DNA of 45,206 bases from Bizionia sp. (GTDB lineage: Bacteria; Bacteroidota; Bacteroidia; Flavobacteriales; Flavobacteriaceae). Within the stretch, counting starts at the first letter, position 1. Each line of letters opens with the position of its first letter. The translations under genes and the position numbers were made by a program. The notes below the pieces were generated by a model. It made no database searches and was not told where the DNA came from. It saw nothing but the letters and a program-made list of their open reading frames with translations. The stretch is taken from positions 1-45,206 of the forward strand of contig JAHDHI010000036.1 in the NCBI GenBank assembly GCA_020631395.1, in the 5' to 3' direction. This document shows, piece by piece, positions 25,715-33,982 of the stretch.

Positions 25715-27445
25715 TTATATGAGTTTCATATCCTTTAAGATGTCATCGATTTTTGTTTCTAGCTTTTCTTCAGTTTGAATGAACTCTCCTATAGAGTTTA
25801 AAGTCGTATTTACGCTTATGTAGAACTTTATCTTTGGTTCTGTCCCGCTAGGACGCAAGGCTATTTTGCTACCGTCTTCGGTGTAATAAATCAATACGTT
25901 GGACTTAGGCACTTCTATGGTAGAGGTTTTTCCAGTAGCCATGTTCATTGAGGAAGACAATAGATAGTCCTCAATAATGATTACTTTGGAATGATTTACT
26001 ATTTTCAATGGATTTTCACGGGCATCAATCATCATTTGTTTGATTTCTTGAGCACCTTCGATTCCTTTTTTCGTTATGGATATCAAGCGTTCTTTGTATA
26101 GACCGTGTTCAACATACAATTGTATTAGCTCTTTATAAAAGGAACTGCCTTTTGCTTTGGCTTGTGCTGCAATTTCGCAAGCCAATAAAGTTGAAGTCAC
26201 TGCATCTTTGTCGCGAACAAAATCCCCCACCATGAAACCAAAGCTTTCTTCACCACCACCGATGAAATCCAATTCAGGAAAGTCTTTTATCATTTTGGCT
26301 ATCCATTTGAAGCCGGTCAATCCTATTTTGCATTCTACGGCATGGGATTCGGCCAAGACAGACATCATTGGTGTGGAAACAATGGTACTACCAATAAACT
26401 CCTTGCCTTTTATCTTACCATCGGTTTTCCATTGCTTCAATAGGAAATCCGTCATCATTATCATCGTTTGGTTACCGTTCAACAAAACCAAGTCGTCGTC
26501 TAGGTTCCTAACTGCTATGCCCAAGCGGTCGCTATCTGGATCTGTTCCGATGACGATGTCCCCATCTACTTTATTTGCCAGATCCAAAGCCATCTTCAAT
26601 GCCTCTGGATCTTCTGGGTTAGGTGATGTCACCGTTGGAAAATCTCCATTTGGCTCGCTTTGTTCTTCGACTATGTGAACATTGTAGTAACCAGCACGTT
26701 TGAACGTTTCTGGAATTGTCGTTATGGAAGTCCCATGCAAAGATGTGAAAACAATGTTAAAGTCTTCTTTGACTTTGTCAGGAGTATTGAAACTCCCATT
26801 GTTTACCGATGCATCTATGAATACGTCGTCCACTTCTTTTCCAATGTATCGTATCAGATTTTCGTTGGCTTCAAATTTTATTTCTGAATATTCCAAGTTG
26901 TTTATCGTCTGAATGATTGCAGAATCTTGTGGTGGGACCAATTGTCCTCCATCCTGCCAATAGACTTTGTAGCCATTGTACTCCGGGGGGTTGTGTGATG
27001 CTGTCAAAACGATACCACAATGGCAGTTCAAATGCTTTAGGGTGAAGGATAGTTCCGGTGTAGGGCGAAGGTCTTCAAATAAAAAGACTTCGACATTGTT
27101 GGCCGAAAAGACATCGGCTACGACTTTTGCCAGAGATTTGCTATTGTGCCTACAATCGAATGCTATGGCTACCTTAAGAGATTCTCCAGGAAAAACAGCA
27201 TGCATGTAATTACACAAGCCTTGTGTGTTTTTTCCTAACGTATATTTGTTTATGCGATTGGTTCCTATTCCCATGACACCACGCATACCTCCAGTTCCAA
27301 ATTCCAAATCTTTATGAAAGCTTTCCTTCAATTCCATAGGATTTGTAGCTATCAAGTTTTTGATATGATCTTGGGTGGCTTTGTCGAAAGTTGGGTTAAT
27401 CCAAGTATTTACCCTTTTTAGGAGTTCTGGTTCTATATATATCAT
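25715..27445 (-). CDS. Alpha-D-phosphohexomutase (phosphoglucomutase/phosphomannomutase)
   Basis: A 576-residue long-form phosphohexomutase, similar in layout to PGM2-type enzymes. It has the phosphoserine loop LTASHNPP with Ser150, the metal-binding loop [10 protein letters not shown], the sugar-binding GGEESFGFM and the C-terminal phosphate-binding RPSGTEPK. It interconverts hexose 1- and 6-phosphates to supply nucleotide sugars. The frame is open seven codons further upstream, but the ATG at 27445 gives the family-like start MIYIEPELL. It directly precedes the ABC exporter gene and follows the GT2 gene by 60 bases. Confidence 0.92.
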   Translation of the reverse strand: MIYIEPELLKRVNTWINPTFDKATQDHIKNLIATNPMELKESFHKDLEFGTGGMRGVMGIGTNRINKYTLGKNTQGLCNYMHAVFPGESLKVAIAFDCRHNSKSLAKVVADVFSANNVEVFLFEDLRPTPELSFTLKHLNCHCGIVLTASHNPPEYNGYKVYWQDGGQLVPPQDSAIIQTINNLEYSEIKFEANENLIRYIGKEVDDVFIDASVNNGSFNTPDKVKEDFNIVFTSLHGTSITTIPETFKRAGYYNVHIVEEQSEPNGDFPTVTSPNPEDPEALKMALDLANKVDGDIVIGTDPDSDRLGIAVRNLDDDLVLLNGNQTMIMMTDFLLKQWKTDGKIKGKEFIGSTIVSTPMMSVLAESHAVECKIGLTGFKWIAKMIKDFPELDFIGGGEESFGFMVGDFVRDKDAVTSTLLACEIAAQAKAKGSSFYKELIQLYVEHGLYKERLISITKKGIEGAQEIKQMMIDARENPLKIVNHSKVIIIEDYLLSSSMNMATGKTSTIEVPKSNVLIYYTEDGSKIALRPSGTEPKIKFYISVNTTLNSIGEFIQTEEKLETKIDDILKDMKLI

Positions 27446-27505
27446 TGGTATGTTAATAGAGAGCAAAAATAAGCAATTATAAAAATGTTAAAACCCAAGG
27501 AGACG

Positions 27506-28471
27506 TTAATTTGAATGTCTCGATTGGAAATTTAATTCATTTTTAATTAAATAGCGATCTTTGCTGCGTTTGGTGTTTAAAATGATTTCTCCTAAAAAAC
27601 CTGCAACGAAAAATTGAGTACCGATGATCATGGTAACCAATGCTATGTAAAATTGAGGACGTTGAGTTATCAATCTGCCATACGGATTGAGAAATAGTTT
27701 GTCTACTCCCAAATAAGCGGCAAAACTAATGCCAACTATGAACATTATAACTCCCAATGCTCCGAAGAGGTGCATTGGTCTTTTTCCAAAACGAGAAATG
27801 AACCATATCGTAATCAGGTCTAGAAAACCATTGACAAATCGCTCCATTCCGAATTTGGTTTCTCCATATTTTCGAGCTTGGTGCTGCACTACTTTTTCCC
27901 CGATGTTGGAAAAACCTGCATTTTTAGCCAATACAGGTATATATCTATGCATTTCTCCATTGACGTCTATGTTTTTTACAACATCGTTATGGTAGGCTTT
28001 AAGGCCACAATTAAAATCGTTTAATTTGACACCAGATGTTTTTCTGGCAGCCCAATTGAATAGTTTTGATGGTAGGTTTTTGGTAAGTTTATTGTCAAAA
28101 CGCTTTTTTTTCCACCCGGAAACCAGATCGAATTTGCCGTTTGCAATCATATTGTAAAGCTCTGGGATTTCGTCAGGATTGTCTTGCAAGTCGGCATCCA
28201 TAGTTATGATGACTTCACCCAATGCTTTTTCGAATCCAGCATGTAGTGCTTGTGATTTTCCGAAGTTCTTTAAAAAGCGAATGCCCTTTACATTGTCGTC
28301 TTGTTGTGAAAGGGCAGAAATAATGTCCCAAGAGCCATCCGTACTGCCATCATCTATAAAAATGATTTCATAAGAAAAATGATTGGATTGCATAACCTTT
28401 GCAATCCAATCATATAATTCTTTTAGAGATTCTTTTTCGTTAAGTAGTGGTATGACTACTGATATGTCCAT
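27506..28471 (-). CDS. GT2 glycosyltransferase, dolichol/polyprenyl-phosphate type
   Basis: A 321-residue family 2 glycosyltransferase of the DPM1/GtrB type. The catalytic domain (about 1-225) has an early VVIPLLNE strand, FIDDGSTDGSW and the metal-binding DADLQDNPDEI. Two C-terminal transmembrane helices (about 230-255 and 268-295) anchor it in the inner membrane. It is expected to move a sugar from a nucleotide donor onto a polyprenyl phosphate carrier. Co-transcription with a phosphohexomutase and an ABC exporter fits an envelope glycolipid pathway. The ATG is part of a perfect 14-bp inverted repeat (28471-28507). Confidence 0.9.
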   Translation of the reverse strand: MDISVVIPLLNEKESLKELYDWIAKVMQSNHFSYEIIFIDDGSTDGSWDIISALSQQDDNVKGIRFLKNFGKSQALHAGFEKALGEVIITMDADLQDNPDEIPELYNMIANGKFDLVSGWKKKRFDNKLTKNLPSKLFNWAARKTSGVKLNDFNCGLKAYHNDVVKNIDVNGEMHRYIPVLAKNAGFSNIGEKVVQHQARKYGETKFGMERFVNGFLDLITIWFISRFGKRPMHLFGALGVIMFIVGISFAAYLGVDKLFLNPYGRLITQRPQFYIALVTMIIGTQFFVAGFLGEIILNTKRSKDRYLIKNELNFQSRHSN

Positions 28472-28507
28472 ATATATATTTGAAATTTAATACTTCAAAT
28501 ATATATA
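28471..28507 (-). promoter_or_regulatory. Perfect 14-bp inverted repeat over the GT2 start codon
   Basis: TATATATATTTGAA (28471-28484) and TTCAAATATATATA (28494-28507) are exact reverse complements with a 9-base loop. In the minus-strand transcript the 3' arm ends on the A of the GT2 ATG, so the stem covers the ribosome-binding region. It could be a translational switch, or a terminator of the DUF4199 gene that ends 12 bases upstream. Confidence 0.55.
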
Positions 28508-28518
28508 AATATTATCCA

Positions 28519-29034
28519 TTAAGCTTCTCTCTTCATAATAAGTCCACTAATAAGAGAGTAAATTAATCCAAAAATAGCACTAAATGCAACCCATATAGCA
28601 GACCCTAAAATCGGATTTTGAAATTTTTTCATCATCTCTAACTGTTGTTCTACGATTTCAGGATCGGCATTAGGGTTTTCCATCATTTTCTCACCTGTGA
28701 CTTCTGTCATTTTCTCCATAAAATCGGGGTCTATATAATAGTTAAAGATCAAACCATATATAACATACACTAAAGCACTAATTACAGCAATTGCCACACC
28801 AACTTTTAAAGCATCCCCTAAACTTAAAATATTATCATTCTTTTTTTTGTATTGATTTATAGCGTAGATAATTATAGTTGGAAAAATTAAATAGTATAGA
28901 TAATTAGGCCATTGGATACCTTCTAAAGCCATTCCTGTAACATACAAAACAACAGTTATAAGTATCATTACTGCCCCTAAGGCAATACCGTAATTTAACG
29001 CAAATTTTCCTGTGGGTAATTTTTGAGTTTCCAT
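28519..29034 (-). CDS. DUF4199-family membrane protein
   Basis: A 171-residue integral membrane protein with four predicted transmembrane segments (about 15-35, 42-58, 75-98 and 145-166) and a Met/Glu-rich soluble stretch between the third and fourth (about 108-140). This layout is that of the DUF4199 family, which is common in Bacteroidota and has no known function. It heads a probable operon with the GT2 glycosyltransferase 47 bases downstream. A TATATTTG -7 box (29081-29074) lies about 40 bases before the ATG. Confidence 0.78.
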   Translation of the reverse strand: METQKLPTGKFALNYGIALGAVMILITVVLYVTGMALEGIQWPNYLYYLIFPTIIIYAINQYKKKNDNILSLGDALKVGVAIAVISALVYVIYGLIFNYYIDPDFMEKMTEVTGEKMMENPNADPEIVEQQLEMMKKFQNPILGSAIWVAFSAIFGLIYSLISGLIMKREA

Positions 29035-29073
29035 ATTTTTATAGTTTAATAGTTAATTGTGTAGGTTAGTATT

Positions 29074-29081
29074 CAAATATA
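29074..29081 (-). promoter_or_regulatory. Probable -7 box of the DUF4199-GT2-mutase-exporter operon
   Basis: The minus strand reads TATATTTG, an exact TAnnTTTG match, followed after about 40 bases by the DUF4199 start. A -33 TTTG at the usual spacing was not found. Confidence 0.4.
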
Positions 29082-29126
29082 ATGAAACGTTACAAAAATA
29101 AGTTTGAAATTATTCTAATAAATTTG

Positions 29127-29156
29127 TTGTTAGTTTGTAAAAAAGAATTAAATTTG
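29127..29156 (+). promoter_or_regulatory. Promoter of rpmE2
   Basis: TTG at 29127-29129, then 19 bases, then TAAATTTG at 29149-29156, an exact -7 match. The implied transcript starts near 29163, inside the reading frame that could otherwise be extended to 29082. This fixes the start of L31 at 29193. Confidence 0.65.
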
Positions 29157-29192
29157 CACCTCGAAAATAGAATAGAATTAAAGCATTTAGCG

Positions 29193-29444
29193 ATGAAAAA
29201 AGGTATACATCCAGAAAATTATAGATTGGTAGCATTTAAAGATATGTCTAATGAAGACGTATTCATAACTAAATCTACAGCCAACACAAGTGAAACTATC
29301 GAGTTTGAAGGAGTTGAGTATCCGTTGATAAAAATGGAGATTTCAAGAACATCTCACCCGTTCTATACTGGTAAATCCAAATTGATAGATACGGCAGGAC
29401 GTATTGACAAGTTCAAAAACAAATACGCTAAGTTTAAAAAATAA
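29193..29444 (+). CDS. rpmE2: 50S ribosomal protein L31 type B
   Basis: An 83-residue ribosomal protein L31 of the type B form. It has the typical start [17 protein letters not shown], the central [12 protein letters not shown] segment and a basic C-terminus. It lacks the CxxC zinc ligands of type A L31, as expected for zinc-independent type B. The open frame continues upstream to 29082, but the family start and the promoter inside that extension support the ATG at 29193. It is followed by a strong terminator and so is transcribed alone. Confidence 0.95.
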   Translation: MKKGIHPENYRLVAFKDMSNEDVFITKSTANTSETIEFEGVEYPLIKMEISRTSHPFYTGKSKLIDTAGRIDKFKNKYAKFKK

Positions 29445-29463
29445 TTTTAGCGAAATCATATAT

Positions 29464-29491
29464 AAAGCCTTTCAAATTGTTGAAAGGCTTT
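29464..29491 (+). terminator. Terminator of rpmE2
   Basis: Perfect 12-bp stem AAAGCCTTTCAA / TTGAAAGGCTTT with loop ATTG, followed by a T run. Confidence 0.93.
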
Positions 29492-29586
29492 TTTTGTTCT
29501 ATACATTTAGATTATTTTTGAGCATATTAACTTAGAGGAGCAAAGACTTCTTAAAATAGATATTCAATTTTTTTTAAATTTTTACA

Positions 29587-30762
29587 ATGAACTACATTCT
29601 TTTCGATGGTCCTTCTCGTAACCAACTATTGCCATTTACATACACACGACCAGTAGCAGACATTAGAGTCGGCATATTGACGATTAGAGAGAAATGGGAG
29701 AAATATCTAGAGGTTACAACGACCACCATCACCGAAGAGTATCTTTCTGAGAAATATCCAATGGTAGAGTTGGAAAGCAATATAATGATCAATGCATCGT
29801 ATTGCCCAAATGCGGAATTGGTAGCGACAATTGAAAACTTAAAAGAAAATCAAGCTGTTTTCAAGGGAGAGGACGTCATTGCGTTCTTTACCACGGAAGA
29901 GCAAGAAGGGATTGACTTGAATACGTTTGAAGCGATAGAGTTTGATGAAGATGTATTGCAAATAGAGCACACTTGGGATATTTTTTCGAAAAACGGAGAA
30001 GCAATCATTCAAGATTTCAGTTTACTTACCAAAGGACGTAAGTCGCAACCAATCCCAGCTTCAAACAATGTGATTTCTCCAGAGAACATATTCATCGAAG
30101 AAGGGGCCAAATTGGAATTTGCAACGCTCAATGCAAGCAAAGGACCAATCTACATTGGTAAGAATGCTGAAATAATGGAAGGAGGGTTAATACGAGGGCC
30201 TTTTGCCTTGTGTAACGACGCGACACTCAAATTGGCTGCAAAAATATATGGGCCTACCACTATTGGACCATACTGTAAAGTAGGAGGAGAGGTCAATAAT
30301 TCGGTTTTGTTCGGGTATTCCAACAAAGGCCATGAAGGCTTTTTGGGAAATTCGGTAATTGGCGAATGGTGCAACTTGGGAGCAGATACCAACAACTCCA
30401 ACTTAAAGAACAATTATGCGGAAGTAAGATTGTGGAATTATGAAACGGAAAGCTTTGCTAGAACTGGCCTGCAATTTTGTGGGTTAATGATGGGAGATCA
30501 TAGCAAATGTGGGATTAATACGATGTTCAACACAGGAACTGTGATCGGAGTGAATGCAAATATTTTTGGAAGCGGGTTTCCTAGAAATTTTGTGCCAAGT
30601 TATAGTTGGGGGGGGAGTGCTGGTTTCACGACATACCATACTAAAAAGGCGTTTGAAGTGGCAGAAGTGGTGATGTCGAGGCGTAACATTGAATTCTCCG
30701 AACAAGAGAAGAGCATATTGTTGACTGTTTTTGAGGATACCAAGAAATTTAGGAGGGATTAA
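29587..30762 (+). CDS. GlmU-like sugar nucleotidyltransferase/acyltransferase-fold protein
   Basis: A 391-residue protein of the GlmU family common in Bacteroidota. The N-terminal part (about 1-180) looks like a nucleotidyltransferase-derived domain that starts FDGPSRNQLLPFTYTRPVADIRVG, without the usual GxGTRxxPxT activator loop. The C-terminal part (about 185-350) is a left-handed beta helix with hexapeptide turns (IYIGKNAEIMEGG, TTIGPYCKVGG, SVIGEWCNLGA), then a helical tail. It is presumably a cytoplasmic sugar-phosphate enzyme, but the altered nucleotide-binding loop means that catalysis at the N-terminus is uncertain. It follows rpmE2 in the same direction after a terminator. Confidence 0.82.
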   Translation: MNYILFDGPSRNQLLPFTYTRPVADIRVGILTIREKWEKYLEVTTTTITEEYLSEKYPMVELESNIMINASYCPNAELVATIENLKENQAVFKGEDVIAFFTTEEQEGIDLNTFEAIEFDEDVLQIEHTWDIFSKNGEAIIQDFSLLTKGRKSQPIPASNNVISPENIFIEEGAKLEFATLNASKGPIYIGKNAEIMEGGLIRGPFALCNDATLKLAAKIYGPTTIGPYCKVGGEVNNSVLFGYSNKGHEGFLGNSVIGEWCNLGADTNNSNLKNNYAEVRLWNYETESFARTGLQFCGLMMGDHSKCGINTMFNTGTVIGVNANIFGSGFPRNFVPSYSWGGSAGFTTYHTKKAFEVAEVVMSRRNIEFSEQEKSILLTVFEDTKKFRRD

Positions 30763-30948
30763 TGCTATCCTTCGTTTTGCTTTTTTGAAAGAATAGATAG
30801 GAGAATTGTCCTCCAAAGTCAATTTAAAAAGAGGCTTCCCAACCATGGAAGTCTTATTTTTTAGAGTTATAGTCTTGTAAATCAGGTTGTGAAGTTGCTT
30901 TGTGGCAAAGAAAACATATATTGCTCATGTATTTTTTTTAAAAATTAT

Positions 30949-31639
30949 ATGAGACTACTTTTTAGAAGCCACTTATATTTTTCAATACTATATTTTATTG
31001 TTTTTATCGTAGATTCTTATATTAAGGCTAATCTTTTTTATTTTAGATACCTATCTAAACCGTCGTTGATCTTTTTACTGTTGATTTTCTTTCTGATAAA
31101 TCAACGTAAGGGCCATTCCAACAAAATCTCGATAATTGTTATTGCATTGTTGAGCTTTATCATTGGCGACTTGCTTTTTATTGGGATGGAATCCAAGGCA
31201 ATGATGGTAATTGGTGCTATTTTCTTAGCAGTTGACAAAATATTGTACTCGATTGGATTTTCCAATAAGAAGGAGCTCAACATTTTTAAGTTGGTTCCTT
31301 TTTTGTTGTTTTGCTTACATGTGCGGTTTGATGATGCTTGTCTATAATAACCTAGGACAGTATTTTTTGGTTTTGTTAATATACTTGTTTGTTGTGATGA
31401 TGTTGGCTCAATTTGCATATTTGACAAGGAATGAAGTAAACAAAACTAGTTATTGGTTGGTTTTAATTGGTGTGTTGTTCTCAATGTTTTCAGATAGCAT
31501 CAACATTCTCAAGGTGTTTTATAATGATGAGATTGCCTATAACAATATCTCGATCATGCTATTTTATGGGGTGTCCCAATATCTGATAATCTTGGGAATA
31601 GTTACAGAAAGGAAAGGGGATGATAAAAAAATAGTTTAA
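30949..31639 (+). pseudogene. YhhN/lysoplasmalogenase-family membrane protein, frameshifted
   Basis: Two overlapping frames together encode a membrane protein that aligns end to end with the intact neighbour at 31665-32354. The first frame (ATG at 30949) covers about 121 residues up to LVPFLLFC. The second continues from FAYMCGLMML to the stop at 31639. The intact paralog reads LIPFFMICFVYMVGLM at the junction. Adding one more TTTTG after 31313 would restore the frame and the exact residue count, so a 5-base slippage deletion from a TTTTGTTTTG repeat is the simplest explanation. It is probably non-functional unless the shift is read through. The family (YhhN, TMEM86) includes lysoplasmalogenases. 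Confidence 0.8.
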
Positions 31640-31664
31640 TTTTATTAAAGATGTTTTATTCGCA

Positions 31665-32354
31665 ATGAGCAAATTATTTGAAAATAGAAAATATTTTACC
31701 TTCGTTTTTGGGTTCATCCTTATAACGGACATTCTGGTGAAGTTGTTTCTTGAAACTTTTCCTTATCGCTATGTTTCAAAACCCTTGATAATGATTTCTC
31801 TTATTGGCTTTTATGTAACAAACCAGAAAGAAGACACCAAGGGGGGATACAATTTAATGGTCATAGCTTTATTTTGTTTTCTTATTGGAGACATCTTTTT
31901 GATAGCATACGAGATAAATGCCTTCTATATTATTGGTGTGGTTTTATTTATCGTGGGGAAGTTGTTTTACGTCTTTAGATTCTCCAATCAGAAGGATTTT
32001 AAATTATTGCGTCTAATACCCTTCTTTATGATATGCTTTGTGTATATGGTTGGTTTGATGCACTTTGTAATGGGAAACCTTGGTAGTTTTTTAATACCCA
32101 TATTGATATACATCTTTGTTAGTCTAATGGTTGTGCTATTTGCTTTTCTTAGAAAGAATGAGGTCGATGTTAAAAGTTACGTATTGGTATTGACAGGAGT
32201 GGTTGTGGCGATTATTAGTGATAGCATTACAGTTTTGCAATCCTTTTACAATCCAAACTTTCCATATCATAAAATCTTGATCATGTTAATTTATGGCATC
32301 TCTCAATATTTAATAGTCATTGGCATAGTGGAAGAAAAGAAAATCAACGCATAG
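31665..32354 (+). CDS. YhhN/lysoplasmalogenase-family membrane protein
   Basis: A 229-residue integral membrane protein with about eight hydrophobic helices, of the YhhN/TMEM86 type. Some family members hydrolyse the vinyl ether bond of lysoplasmalogens, but the substrate in flavobacteria is unknown. Conserved features include the GDIFLIAYE segment after the third helix and the GVVVAIISDSI segment near the end, which carry the acidic residues expected in this family. It lies 25 bases behind the frameshifted paralog, so the pair arose by tandem duplication. Its stop overlaps the converging solute-binding protein gene by 11 bases and no terminator separates them. Confidence 0.8.
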   Translation: MSKLFENRKYFTFVFGFILITDILVKLFLETFPYRYVSKPLIMISLIGFYVTNQKEDTKGGYNLMVIALFCFLIGDIFLIAYEINAFYIIGVVLFIVGKLFYVFRFSNQKDFKLLRLIPFFMICFVYMVGLMHFVMGNLGSFLIPILIYIFVSLMVVLFAFLRKNEVDVKSYVLVLTGVVVAIISDSITVLQSFYNPNFPYHKILIMLIYGISQYLIVIGIVEEKKINA

Positions 32355-33972
32355 ACTTTTTGACGCGTTTTAAATCCAGAAGGTTTATGGGGTTGTTTCC
32401 TAGTCCAGAAACCTGTTTCCCCGTAAAACGTACGACTTCATCATAATACAAAGGTACAATGGGGGTTTCTTGCATTATCAAGCTATCCATTTTGGAGTAG
32501 AGCAATTCACGTACCTTTATGTTTGTTTCAGCAAAAGACTTTGTATACCAAGAATCGAATTTTTCATTTTTGAAATGCGTGTAGTTTGGACCGTTGGGAG
32601 CAAAGTTTTCACTGTAATAAAGAGATAGGTAGTTTTGCGCATCGGGATAATCGGCTACCCAGCTGGCTCTGAACATATCCAACTTGCCATTGGCTTTCGA
32701 TGATTTTAGCGTAGAAGCAGGAATGACGTCTACGTTGACCAACAAACCGGTTTTTTGAAGTTCTCGTTGTATGTATTCGCAAAAATTCAAATAATTGCTA
32801 GTCGTGGCTATGGTAATTTCCGGGTTCGCACTCCCCGTTTCTTCCTTGTATTGTGCAATGAGTGCTTTGGCTTTTTGTGGATCATACGAGAAACCAATGG
32901 AGCCATTGTGACCAGGAAGCCCTTTGGGGATGAATCCCCCGTTGGCGGGAATTCCAATGCCATTTCTCAGGTAAGTCATCATCTTCTGTCTGTCGAACCC
33001 ATAATTTACAGCTTGTCTAAGTAATTTGGATTGCATTTCTGGAGTGTCGGATTCCATGAAGAAGGCCAAGTATTCCGTATTGAGATAAGGTCCACGAATC
33101 ATATCGATGTCACCTTTGTATTTTTCACGTAGCTCTCCTTTCGTGGTTAGTATGTCATCTTGATATGATGCATCCAAGGAATTCAAAAAATCCAAGTTTC
33201 CTTGTACGAATTGGAGGAATTCACTCTGTTTGTCGGGCAAGAAGGTGATGGCTACGGCTTCCAGATGGGGTAGCGGCTTTCCATTTTCGTCCTTTTCGAA
33301 ATAATCGGTGTTTTTTCTAAAGACGAGTTTTATGTTTTCCTCCCATCTCTTGAATTTGAATGGGCCTGTACCTATGGGATTTGCTCTGAAATCGCTACCA
33401 TGGTGCTCTACGATCTCCTCGGGTACCACAGAGCAGTACTTCATTGTCAATAAGCCCAAAAATGCAGGGAAAGCTTGTTTTAATTCAATTTTGAAAATCG
33501 TATCGTTTACAGCTGAGAAGCTATCCACCTTGTTCATGACCCAGCGACCAGAAGAGGCTACTTTGTCATCTATGAGCCTATTCAAGCTATATTCGAAATC
33601 GTATGCAGTTACGGTTCTCGTAGAGTCTTTTCCAAAGAGGGAATGTTTGTGAAAGCGTACGTCGTTGCGCAATGAAAAGGAGTAGGTGAGGGCATCGTCC
33701 GAAATTGCCCAGCTCTTGGCAATGCAGGGCTGTACATTCAGGTTTTCATCCATTTGTACCAGTCCATTGAATAATTGATTCACAGCCCAGATGTCTGCAT
33801 TGTCTTTGGCGAATGCGGGATCAAGTGACCCAATGTTCTTGTGCTCATTGTATCTAAATACAAGATGGTCTTTACCCTTACCATCATTGCTCCCACATGA
33901 AAAAAGGAAGAAAACAAAGCTACTTAGACTTAAGGAGGTAATCCATTTATTTCTTAATGAGGTCTTTTCCAT
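32344..33972 (-). CDS. Family 5 extracellular solute-binding lipoprotein
   Basis: A 542-residue lipoprotein with lipobox LFSC (Cys26) and a full SBP_bac_5 domain of the DppA/OppA type. The features are an early GSLDPAFAKDNADIWAVNQLFNGL stretch, VTAYDFEYSLNRL, NPIGTGPFKFKRW and the C-terminal DYPDAQNYLSLYYS and PIVPLYYDE segments. The family binds peptides, and in some members nickel or sugars, for ABC import. Here it is the third gene of an operon whose other members are an ATPase and an unusual large membrane protein, not the usual DppBC permeases. Spacing to the upstream gene is 10 bases. Confidence 0.9.
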   Translation of the reverse strand: MEKTSLRNKWITSLSLSSFVFFLFSCGSNDGKGKDHLVFRYNEHKNIGSLDPAFAKDNADIWAVNQLFNGLVQMDENLNVQPCIAKSWAISDDALTYSFSLRNDVRFHKHSLFGKDSTRTVTAYDFEYSLNRLIDDKVASSGRWVMNKVDSFSAVNDTIFKIELKQAFPAFLGLLTMKYCSVVPEEIVEHHGSDFRANPIGTGPFKFKRWEENIKLVFRKNTDYFEKDENGKPLPHLEAVAITFLPDKQSEFLQFVQGNLDFLNSLDASYQDDILTTKGELREKYKGDIDMIRGPYLNTEYLAFFMESDTPEMQSKLLRQAVNYGFDRQKMMTYLRNGIGIPANGGFIPKGLPGHNGSIGFSYDPQKAKALIAQYKEETGSANPEITIATTSNYLNFCEYIQRELQKTGLLVNVDVIPASTLKSSKANGKLDMFRASWVADYPDAQNYLSLYYSENFAPNGPNYTHFKNEKFDSWYTKSFAETNIKVRELLYSKMDSLIMQETPIVPLYYDEVVRFTGKQVSGLGNNPINLLDLKRVKKSMR

Positions 33973-33982
33973 TTTTAATAAT

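Noticed and set aside
29082-29192. N-terminal extension of L31 from an upstream ATG
   Set aside because: The extension has no similarity to L31 and contains the promoter box TAAATTTG at 29149-29156.
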